Origin: Eimeria necatrix | Taxonomy: Eukaryota; Apicomplexa; Conoidasida; Eucoccidiorida; Eimeriidae | Assembly: GCF_000499385.1 (NCBI RefSeq) | Contig: NW_013651904.1 | Location: forward strand, 1 to 11,993 | Length of the DNA stretch: 11,993 nucleotides | Direction: 5' to 3' | Shown: piece by piece, positions 1-9,000 of the stretch | Layout: each line of letters begins with the position of its first letter | How positions within the stretch are numbered: position 1 is the stretch's first letter | Program-made: the position numbers and the translations under genes | The notes under the pieces: model-generated | What the model was told of the DNA's origin: nothing | The model's database searches: none | Seen by the model: the letters and a program-made list of their open reading frames with translations, nothing else

Positions 1-341
1 AGTAAATACTCCTTCTTGCAATTCTCGAAGCAGCGCAGAGGTGTCAGGCAGGCTTGAAAGGAGGCTGCGCTGGAGATTCGCCTTGAAGGAGATATTCGGA
101 TCGCTTCGATGACTGCGTTCTTGAAGTTTTGAATCTGGTTGTGCACTTTGCAGAGGGGACTTGAGATTTTGTCCAGCTGCCGCTGCAGGGTTTGCAATTC
201 CTTCTCGGATGTACAGGGCAACTTCTTCCTCGATGACTTGCTGGACGAACAGCTGTTGCTGTTTCTCGTTTGCGTAGTTGATGCAAAGCTGTTCCAACCC
301 GTTTTCCAAACCAAACGACTCGAAGCCGTAGATGTCAAGGA
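1..341 (-). CDS. Gene L exon 4 (partial): switch II and lower 50-kDa start
   Basis: Acceptor CCTTTCAG|TCCTTGAC. Encodes [31 protein letters not shown], then [14 protein letters not shown] and a Ser/Gln-rich insertion. It runs off the window at LQEGVF followed by a Thr codon. Nearly identical to the start of gene R exon 4, with two substitutions in positions 3-341: 182 (Ala against Val) and 211 (silent). The identity breaks off exactly at the splice acceptor. Confidence 0.85.
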
Positions 342-3237
342 CTGAAAGGCAGGACATGAGTCTGGCAAAACAGGAATCTTCAAACTTTTTCCACTGCACG
401 AAACATGCAGAGATGCGGCAGAAGGTCTGACTAGAGGTGAGTACAGGGCCGCTGCTGAGAGTCTACTGAGCCGTCGTTGAATTCACCAACTTTAAGACAT
501 TCTCTGTATGCATTATGATTTGCGGCTGCTAGAGTGCCAAGTGTCACCCGGACTACTCACTGCCAATTGTCTTGCGGTGCTCGTACCCCTTTTTCGGGTG
601 CCTTTCACTTTCCCCCATGTATCGTGCAGCGCTATCATTAAGCCGCTGCACAATGTGGCCAAATAGTCTGCTGTAAATGAACTTGATAAGAGAGCAACGA
701 ACGCTTATGCTTTGCTGTTCGTTCCTACACGTACACAGGACATCTTCTTTCAAAAGCATGTGACGGCACCTCAGAGATTCCTCGAGCTGATTTGGCTCTA
801 TTCCAAGCAGTGACCCTGCCTTTTTGATCGCCTCTTCTGAGTCCGGGTCCTGCAACTCCAAGAAATCGCCTTTGCGCTTAACAAAAGTAGCATTGGACAG
901 GTGGAGGAGCCCAGCCAGCAATTGCAGCAACTCGTTGATTTCAGAAACCGAAAATTCTGCACGTCTGAAAGCTTCCACCAATAATTTAAAATTTTTCTGC
1001 GCGCACATACTTATCAGCATCATAGGCCACAATTATAGCGCGGAGGGCAAGTTTTGCCAAATATAAGAAGCGGCTATGCTGGCCAGCGAAGTGCCTTCCT
1101 GTCGCACTTCCAAGCATCACTTAGAAGCACGTCGGCAGCCTAGAAAGTGCGATGTCATCATACCTGGTCCACTTCTAGAGGAAAATGAGCGTTTTCTTGA
1201 TCGGCATTTCCGTCGCTTTGCTGAACTGTGTCGGGTTGAACTTCTCTGGAGAAGAGTTTCTGGAGAAACTTGTCTGAATTTCCAGGCCTCAATATGCGGT
1301 AATCATTTGTGTTCTTTGTCAATCCCATAAAGTTACGTTCTTCGTCGCTCACTCCTGGTTCACGTCACAGGAAGACACAGGAGATTAGAATAAGTTTCAT
1401 TCTTGCTAAGCTGACGCATTGGAGAGTTCACCACTAAACTGAGCATGCTGATGTGTTTCTCTTGCGTACTGTTTCAGGGGAATCATACTGCTCCAGGTTT
1501 GTTGACAATGACATAAATCGATTGTTGAGTAGTTGGCATACCTCTCAGTAGCTGGTAGAAGACGTGAAAGTTTCGGTCGCCCTTTTTGTGCGCCGTAATC
1601 CGCGCAGCCTCCAACAAGTACGTCTTCAAACTACCACCTCGTAAGAGGCCTCCATTGTCAAAATGCAAAAGCGTGAGTCGCCCAACTCGGCTACTGTTGT
1701 GGTTTCTTCTTGTGGCAGCGTTGCCGAAAGACTCAAAGATTGCATTGCAAGAAACAATTCTATTTCGGAGCTCTGTTGCTTCGTTTTGCGTCTGAACACC
1801 ACCTAGAAGTGCAGCAACTTCAGTTCGCTGCTCAGCAACTGTTCTGGGTGCAGAGCAATAGCTGTTCACCCCGACTGCTTTGTCATCCTGCGAGGAGGTG
1901 GAGACGTGCGTGAGAAAAAGCATAAGCTGCTTGCTTGTTTCGGTCTTTCCGGCTCCACTTTGCCCCGAAACCACAATAGTTTGACTAGTTTGTGTCCCCA
2001 CAAGACGACGCAGAGCGTCTTCTGCAACAACGAACGGATGCGGTGGCGGCCTGTTTCGGCTTGCAGTGCTGCGCTTGAAAGCCTGTTCTGCAGCGAGTGC
2101 TTTGGCCTGCGTCCCATACGCCTGTGTACTACGTTCTGCAGACGTGGTTGAGTTTATTGTCCACGGATTAACATTTGTCCTGTCTGCAGGATCACTAGAG
2201 GAGCCCAAAACACCATCAAAACATTCGATGAGAGAGGGTCGGCGTATGGGTAGAACTCCAGGTAGACTGTCGAGAATGGAGCCAATGGCACTGCTGGAGT
2301 TGGCGAGAAGGCCTCCCTCCCTGCTGCTGTGCCACTGCTCTTCTGGAAAGTTGCGACGATACGTTCGGGCAACCTCTCTCCAATTCCGGTAGAGAAGGAT
2401 TTGCTGTGCAGTGTACAAGTGAGGCAGTGGCTTGTAGGGGTTGACGGCCAGCAGCACATTTGCTGCGTAGGTGTAAATCTCATCTCGGATATATCTGTGT
2501 TGAAGAAGCTGAAGCAATGCTGCGGCTGACAATGTTCCGCAGCTGGCGCTATCATCTGGCACTGGGTGAGGCGGCAAGGGGGGTGCATTGTAGGGCCAAA
2601 GGTGAGTGAGAGGGACTTCGAAGGGCGGCTTTGGAGCGAAATTCACAATAGTTTCCTTGGCTGCAGCTTCAGCTGCGTTTGATGCGTTGTGCTCTACGTT
2701 TCCTAGGAAAATAGTACCCGAGTTCCCAAAAGACTCGCAGATGTTCTTTTCAGGGAGTGTGCATAGCACAGTGGTTTCAAGCCCCTCACACGGCTGCGGC
2801 ACAGGTCCTTCGTAACTTCCACAACACTGAGCAGGATTATCCTGCCTCAGATCAGTACTTTCTGGTGCTGGTCGGTGCTCTTTCCATTGCTCGGTGTGGT
2901 TGCTTGACTGCAGATCCTGCAGGGCAATTGGTGGCGTCCGTGCGCCGTCCTGCCCTTGTGTGTCGCACTGTGTCGAAGATTGAAGAGACACAGACGGGTC
3001 AGTAGCAAGTAGGGCTGCAGTGGCTTCCCTCACCACTGCTGCAGCTGCTTGCGCTGCAGCCACACCGCTGGCTCCCTCTGGGTGCGTCTCCACGTAGGCA
3101 CGCCTGGTAGAAAAGTCCACGCGTGACACTTTCACTGTCAGAAAACCATATTCGCTATCTTCAACCCAAGCTAAGGAACCTGCGGGAATGGTGGGGGATG
3201 TGCTCGCCTGCCCGCCATCTGTGTGGGAAGGCTCCAT
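1..3237 (-). CDS. Unconventional myosin heavy chain, class XXII/MyoF-like, gene L (3' end outside window)
   Basis: Tandem paralogue of the upstream myosin gene. Proposed exons: 3237-1542, 1354-1164, 996-561 and 341-1, together 888 codons. The start chosen is the ATG at 3237-3235, the first ATG after an in-frame TAA four codons upstream. An AG directly precedes it (GCAG|ATGG), so a 5'UTR intron ending there is possible. Residues about 22-57 look like the SH3-like myosin N-terminal subdomain. Residues about 206-270 give the motor entry ([20 protein letters not shown]). P-loop GQSGAGKT lies at 425-432, switch [10 protein letters not shown] at about 512-520, and switch [11 protein letters not shown] in the last exon. 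The neck and tail lie outside the window, so the class assignment rests on the paralogue. Confidence 0.87.
3..341. repeat. Near-identical exon tract shared with 10031-10369
   Basis: Dispersed direct repeat at offset 10028 with two substitutions (182 and 211) in 339 bases. It ends abruptly at the splice acceptor on one side. It ends at base 3 on the other, two bases from the window edge, so that limit cannot be judged. Confidence 0.95.
561..996 (-). CDS. Gene L exon 3: upper 50-kDa segment ([13 protein letters not shown])
   Basis: Acceptor GCGCAG|AAAAAT; donor GGCA|GTGAGT. Length 436 nt, phase 0 in and phase 1 out. Contains [21 protein letters not shown], equivalent to the myosin 'E...I..I.AAILHLGN' helix, followed by [12 protein letters not shown] and [20 protein letters not shown], equivalent to 'AR+SLAK.LY.RLF'. 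The last bases GGCA join TCCTTGAC of the next exon to make G-I-L-D, restoring the conserved IGILDIYGFE. This supports both splice sites. Confidence 0.85.
1164..1354 (-). CDS. Gene L exon 2: upper 50-kDa segment
   Basis: Acceptor AACCAG|GAGTGAGC and donor GACCAG|GTATGA give a 191-nt exon that completes the phase-1 codon (G|GA) and ends in phase 0. It encodes [12 protein letters not shown], then YRILRPGN and a divergent stretch ending EVDQ. This matches the segment between FYQLL and the relay-side helices in myosins (the 'L...Y.YL' region). The equivalent exon in gene R has the same phases but is clearly diverged. Confidence 0.8.
1542..3237 (-). CDS. Gene L exon 1: N-terminus, P-loop, switch I, transducer
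   Basis: Codes 565 residues plus one base (phase 1 end, donor AGAG|GTATGC at 1541). Residues 22-57 resemble the SH3-like subdomain. Residues about 57-205 are an Ala-rich, low-complexity stretch not found in conventional myosins. The motor core begins near 206. A second extra stretch of about 100 residues (about 295-397) separates [10 protein letters not shown] from [14 protein letters not shown], where ordinary myosins have only about 10-15 residues. The P-loop reads [15 protein letters not shown] (Gln instead of the usual Glu). Switch I reads NHNSSRVGR against the usual NDNSSRFGK. The exon closes with [10 protein letters not shown], the conserved region after the transducer. Confidence 0.85.
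1543..1875. repeat. Near-identical exon tract shared with 11661-11993
   Basis: Dispersed direct repeat between the two myosin genes at a constant offset of 10118. Only three differences (1548, 1555, 1567), all silent and all within about 25 bases of the exon end. Positions 1568-1875 match without a difference up to the window edge, so the full extent is unknown. The following introns do not align. Confidence 0.95.
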
Positions 3238-5226
3238 CTGCAAGAAGCTTAGTTAATCTCATGAGGAGCCACACCCCGACGGTTGAATAAAGGGCAAAAA
3301 ATATTTTATGGATGTGAGGCTCAGATGACGTTTCCAATTGCGAAAGGGGGAGCGATTCTTTCTAAATCGACACGGCTTCTTCCTTGTGCACTCGCATGCT
3401 CAGCTGTGCTGGGAATAGGCACAGCGCAGAGAGAATGATGGCGGCCAATATTGTTCCAAAGTAAAAAGGCAAGACTATGTGTTTTCCTTAGAGTGGCTGC
3501 TTTCATCCGCGTAGAGTGGGGCTCCAAACAAACAGCTCGGTGCCAGTGGTTCAGTCGCAGGCTCGACGATGTACTTCACACCTTGAAACTGTGACAAGCA
3601 ATCCAATGCAGCCCCTATTTAAAAAAAAGGATATATTAATTTGATGGGCCAATAGTTGTCGTCAACGAGAGCTGCTCAGGTCAACGAAATTTCTCCGGTG
3701 ACCTGGCAGTCGGCCGAAATGGCCCATTGTCTAATGGGTGCCCAGACCTTCCACATCACAACTCTGTAATAACTGCAGCCGTGTAGAAGCCATATTTCCC
3801 AACTAGTAAGACAAAAATATATTATTATGATTTTTAACTTCGAAAAGGTCTGGTTCTGCTGCGTTAACGTAGTGGCTGGGAGGACTGTTCGTCTCGGGCC
3901 CAAGGAAGGCTTCGCGTAATCATACAAAAGCGGAAGCAGTAACGCTCTTGTTTAGCCGCAAGGAAATGGCATGTATTTTTGAGACGTAATTTCGACACAT
4001 AAATTTTTCCGATTGCGTCCATTAAACACACAGGTTCAGGGGTTTATGCAGGTGGCTTCATCGCGGATGGAGTTTCCGTGCTTTGAACAGAGAGCTAGCA
4101 AAAGGACAGAAAAATAGCGGAGACCTAGATTTGGGAGCAATTATTTCTAAAGACCTGGATATTTTGACTATAAAAATTTAGGAGCAAAGGATTAACGGCC
4201 AACCGAGCAAGTGCTGTGCGTGTCTGCCTCGAGCCAGTGCTTGGCTCGAAGCAAAGGCTCACAGCACTTGCTTGTTTGAGTGTCTACAGCAAACCTCGCC
4301 AGAGTAGACCTGATCATAATGGCTAAACCACCGAAAAGAGTGAAGTGTACCGAAGGTTTCGCAGTTACTTCCACTGCGCAAGCACAGTCCGCCATTATCT
4401 CAAAGCAGCGATACTATGAAAGCACGGGTAAATAGTAGTCGTTCCGGCCCATGTTGCGCTAGGGGCACAATTCTTATTTGTTGACGATAATAGGCGGCTC
4501 TGTTTCACTTAGACGAAACCGCATGGCCTGTTGAAGAATCATAGCATTATCTGAAGGGGAGGCACTATAAATACAGAAGCGCCACTCGCTGCATTGAATT
4601 TTGGTGCATGAGCGACAGGTATATATCGCTCAAGCGATTACCGAACTTCCCATCGATGTATGCCAACAGATGACCTGTTGCCGTTTGCTGTCGTTGGAAA
4701 GAAGCAACGTCTCGCTGAGGGTCCAACCTGCGCCTTCTGGAGTCTAGAGCTGAATACACTACGTGAAGCCACCGCTTGTGAATTTTTCACCCTTACATCA
4801 AACAATAACAAACAACAAGCAAACACAGTAGTAACAGGTCATTGATAAAGCACTTTGCTGCGGGAAAAATTTGGTTGATTCAGTCTTCACAGAGTTGGCC
4901 AGATTGGCTCTCACCAACAGCGCAGTGAACACCAAAAAAACGCCAAAAAACAGATAGGCAAAAAGAAAAGAATATGGTAAAGCCACAATAAGAATTCCAA
5001 GCAGGACACACCTCTGCAAGGGGCCCAGCATAAAACTTAAAAAAGTACAAGGGAAAACGTGTTGACAAAAGGCTAGTTATTCACATGGTGAGGCCTCCAA
5101 TCGCACGCCAATTCCCTTCTTCGTCCCCCAGACATAAGTTGAGAACGCCCGAAGAACACATTCTCTGCAGCATATACATCACAGCAAGCACAGAAATGAA
5201 ATTTTGCCTTGGTGATAGAAGACAAC
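3238..5226. other. Intergenic spacer between the two myosin genes
   Basis: About 2 kb holding the 3'UTR of gene R (near 5226) and the 5' flank of gene L (near 3238). Base composition is visibly more AT-rich than the exons, with A/T runs at 3291-3310, 3620-3640, 3815-3840 and 4930-4990. Short open frames exist on both strands but none shows a domain, plausible splice context or codon structure. No tRNA fold or transposase was recognised. The one structured element seen is the hairpin at 4200-4278. Confidence 0.7.
4200..4278. repeat. Long imperfect hairpin (inverted repeat), about 79 nt
   Basis: Outer arms GCAAGTGCTGTG (4207-4218) and CACAGCACTTGC (4260-4271) are perfectly complementary. Inner arms TGCCTCGAGCCA (4225-4236) and TGGCTCGAAGCA (4242-4253) pair with one mismatch around a 5-nt loop, GTGCT. 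The two 6-nt gaps between the arms face each other symmetrically and pair in part. The stem extends outward with a G-U pair and one mismatch to 4200/4278. A stable structured RNA or cruciform-forming DNA element is plausible; the function is unknown. Confidence 0.8.
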
Positions 5227-6027
5227 TCAGTTGCTATGCCTGACGACATGATTGCTTACAACAGAAACCAAGACTCCGGGGAGAGATGGCAAAGGCGCCA
5301 CAGCTAGAAATTCAGATCCAGATTCTGCGCCATCATGTGAAGACCTCAAATTGTCCTGGTCCAAATCACGCAGAATCCTTCCGCTGCGTTTGTCAACCAG
5401 AGCTATTTCGTAGGATCTGAAGTCCCGTCTCAGAGACCTCATTCCCCCAAGTCTAAACCGAATATTTGAACAACCGTGAGATTTGGTGTAACCTTGCTCA
5501 GAATCGCAGGTGTCGGTGGTGCCTCCGGTGGTGCTGCTGTCACTGTCCACGTTTTCAGCAATCCTCTCAGGATGATCACCTGCTGTACCATTTTCTGAGA
5601 CGGTTCCCAGAAGCGAGCTCGCTTCCCAAGGAAAAGACCTCAACAGTCGGCCTTCGTTTTCCCCAGGAGACGGCTCAGAACAAGGCCAAGTTGTACCCCT
5701 GCCCGGCCGCTGCCTCATAAATTGTAACACAGGAAATGGCAAACGGATCTGATCTAACAGTACAAGGTTTCCCGATCCACTGGCGAAGCCGCAGCTGCCC
5801 TCACTCCACTGTAGCAAAACCAGAGAGTCATCCGCAGTAGAAAGGAGCAACAGCCGCTGCATCTTTGCTTCGAGAGCCCGCGTTACTTCTCCAAAGGGCA
5901 TTAATTGTAGAGCCTGTATGATCGGGTCGGTACCACTGACCGAACTGAGTGCTGCTGGGGCTAAACGCGTGTATGTGCATCCAGTAAACCATTCTTCAGC
6001 CACTTCAAGGCTCATTCCACTTACGCG
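5227..6027 (-). CDS. Gene R last exon: WD40-like C-terminal tail
   Basis: 266 residues and TGA. Proposed acceptor GTGCTGCAG|CGCGTA (phase 0) joined to donor 6146. Contains hydrophobic strand-like units such as [17 protein letters not shown] and [17 protein letters not shown], which resemble propeller blades. An acidic Ser/Thr/Gly linker lies between them. The end reads [13 protein letters not shown] start at 5944 using another intron is also possible (see 5945-6146). Confidence 0.6.
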   Translation of the reverse strand, partial: RVSGMSLEVAEEWFTGCTYTRLAPAALSSVSGTDPIIQALQLMPFGEVTRALEAKMQRLLLLSTADDSLVLLQWSEGSCGFASGSGNLVLLDQIRLPFPVLQFMRQRPGRGTTWPCSEPSPGENEGRLLRSFPWEASSLLGTVSENGTAGDHPERIAENVDSDSSTTGGTTDTCDSEQGYTKSHGCSNIRFRLGGMRSLRRDFRSYEIALVDKRSGRILRDLDQDNLRSSHDGAESGSEFLAVAPLPSLPGVLVSVVSNHVVRHSN

Positions 6028-9000
6028 CTGCAGCACACATAGTACAACACAAAGCTTACAGTCACAGATTGTAGGCAGCAAGCAGGTGTTGCAAAGAAGC
6101 AGCTGTACAGATGCTGCAGTGAAGAGCTTTCCAAGCGACTCCTCACCGGAACAGACGCCAAGTTCCACAGAAGACGAAGCGGTGGATCTCTGATTCCTGA
6201 CTGCGCTTCAAGCTCCTCTGGTGGATGCTGCAGATACCTAAGGTTGATAGAGAAGATGGCGAGCAAGGAGGGGCCTGTGACTGCCCACACGTTGCCCCAA
6301 AGAGGTTGCAAACGAATTGTGGAGAGCATGGTGCTACGGGTGCGTGCCGTAAGCAAAGGATTTCGTGCAGCACGAAGCTCAGCGGCTGCGTTTTTGATTT
6401 TTCCAGCATTAGTGTTAGACCCTGGGAAAGCTGTTTGGGACAGCTGTTGAAGGTACGCAGAGTTGCGGCGAGCACAGATTGATAGATCATGGGACGCAAA
6501 AGACAGAGGAATCCAGCCAGCAGGTTCCCTCCTCAGCAAGTCGACTAGAACGAGAGTGAGGCTGCCTATGCCGCTGCTGCTGCTGTTATTGTTGTTGTTC
6601 TTGCTGCTTTTGCCTTGCACAAGACACACGATGATGGCATAATCTGCGGTTATAGGGCTTGCAAAGGAAACGCTGAGCGGCCGCACAGTTGGGGGTCGTG
6701 GGTGTCTTGTATGAGACAGCTGATCCTGAGGGGTGTGGATTATTTCATCGAACAGGTCCCTGGGCAGCCACGTTTCAGGGGGGAGTGTCTTGTGTGTCGT
6801 GTGTGAGAGCAGCGGAGATTCGGCCTCCAGCATGTGCCCTTCGAGCCTGGCAACCAGTGGGAAATCCTGGTTACCGTTGTACGCAGGAACATTGCAGCAA
6901 GGCATGGCTGAGCACTTGGAAGTGTGCTTTTTGTCGGAGGCACTGCATCTCGAGGCGGCTTTAGCTAGAAGACGAGCTCGAGAGTCAAGGGCAGGCAATG
7001 ATGTTGAGGGTTCGCCAGAGGCAGTGGACGTGGTAGGTGCTGAATCTCTTAGCAGGGCATTTGTCATGGTTAGAGACTCACATCTGCATCCTGATGCTGC
7101 AAGCTGCACGAGGTTTGCGGCCGAATCGGCTGCAAGGAGTAGACCAGTGTGGCACGGGTGCTTGGCAATGCAAACCAGGCTTGACTGACTGACCATAACA
7201 GTTGTACACGAGTGGTGGTCGCCACGTTCTGCGTGGTTAGTATGAAGCTGTGCGTCGAATTTTTGGTACCGTTTTGCATGGTGCCTTTCAGCCAAAGGCT
7301 CTTGTGGCAAGGACTGTAAGGACTTGTTTGGCTGTTTCTCCTCTGAGACGCCGATGAAAGGCTGGAATTCCTCTTCTGAGAATAATTCCGAGGCGTCCAT
7401 GCAGTACAGATTGCTGCCTACGTGAGCTGCCACGCAGTGGCGCTGCGCGGACCCTTGCAGCCCACCAGTCGTGAAATGAATGAGGCGGGTATTCCAGGGG
7501 TGAGCGTGCGTTTGTGGCTGACTTTGGGCTGTGGGTGCTTCCTTCTGTGCATCATCGCTGCACACGTCGACTTCGGAGCCATGCAACATTTCTCCAGACG
7601 TGCTATTCTGTTTTGACTGCTGTGCACGTAGAGCTGAAGGCACTCTTGTCAATTCTTCGGGTTTGGCCACCGCTGCCTTGAACGTTTGCCAAATTCGAGC
7701 AGAATGGTGCGACATGAAACGCTCCAACGAGCCTAGACCACGGCGAATGGAGAGCCGTCGCTTCGCACGCTTCTGCAAGGGGATAAGGATATGCTTCTTG
7801 AGGAGCATCACACGTAAGGCTGCAGTGGCAGCCTCTTGCTTGATCTTCCTCATCAAGAAGGCCCTGCGCTGGAGCCATAGTAACTTGGGATGCACATGGA
7901 CAATGATACGAACAGCCACACGCAACCGCAAACGTTGGATAGCCGTGATTAACCGGCATAAGTCTCCTGGGGTTTCGAAGAATTTTGCTGGGTCAGTCAT
8001 TAGCGCTGCAGCCTCTCCGTAGGCAGAGGCCTTGAAGCAGACGAGGGAAACGCCACAAATGAATGTGCCTGGCCGGCACTGAGGAAGCAATCCAAGAGTT
8101 GCAGAGGCTGCAGGAGTAAAAGCAGAAAGGCCGAAGCTCATAGATGCTACACTAGAAAGTAAGTAGCAGCTGCCTGGTTTGCAGTTGTCGTGAAGCCTTT
8201 CAAAAGCCTTCCAAAAGTATAGCGGTGCTTTAGTTGAGTTGCATAACGTTCCTCTCTGCTTACCTAGCAAGCGGTCCCTGACAGTTGCTGGGTTCCAGTG
8301 TCTCAAAGTTTCGAGTACCCGGCACTGCTTCTTTTGTTCATTATCCAGAGGTATGCAAGCTGAATCACTACCCAGCGCGGCCATCCTCTGCGGGAGGAGC
8401 GCTTTCACCTTGTTTTCTTGCTCGTGCAAAAGTCTCTCCAACAAAGGGCGTAGAGTTTTGCGTAGTCTGCAGGCGAGGGCGTGTAACGGCATTCTGTGGG
8501 GAAAGCCAGATTGCAGAATGCCCAAGAGAGCCAAAGATCCGGAATGTTGCAGCTGCGATGCAAGCAGATTGCACTGAGATGTCAATGATGGCAGTCGCAA
8601 GAGCACATGGAGAGAATTCTTCGAAGAATTCGTTTCGTGGCAGCAGCAGAGGCAACATCTTCAACATCTTTTGCCTATCTACGTTGATGAAACGGTGCTT
8701 TAGTTGAGTTGCATAACGTTCCTCTCTGCTTACCTAGCAAGCGGTCCCTGACAGTTGCTGGGTTCCAGTGTCTCAAAGTTTCGAGTACCCGGCACTGCTT
8801 CTTTTGTTCATTATCCAGAGGTATGCAAGCTGAATCACTACCCAGCGCGGCCATCCTCTGCGGGAGGAGCGCTTTCACCTTGTTTTCTTGCTCGTGCAAA
8901 AGTCTCTCCAACAAAGGGCGTAGAGTTTTGCGTAGTCTGCAGGCGAGGGCGTGTAACGGCATTCTGTGGGGAAAGCCAGATTGCAGAATGCCCAAGAGAG

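Noticed and set aside
4660..4845. Plus-strand 61-codon frame in the spacer
   Set aside because: Short, no motif, and compositionally like the surrounding spacer; a chance open frame is sufficient.
4798..5031. Short hydrophobic minus-strand frame of 77 codons resembling a membrane peptide
   Set aside because: The hydrophobicity comes from T-rich non-coding sequence just downstream of the gene R stop. There is no supporting start context, splice pattern or recognisable family.
7531..8022. Plus-strand 163-codon frame opposite the neck
   Set aside because: Shadow of the long minus-strand coding exon; the Arg/Cys-rich product has no recognisable features.
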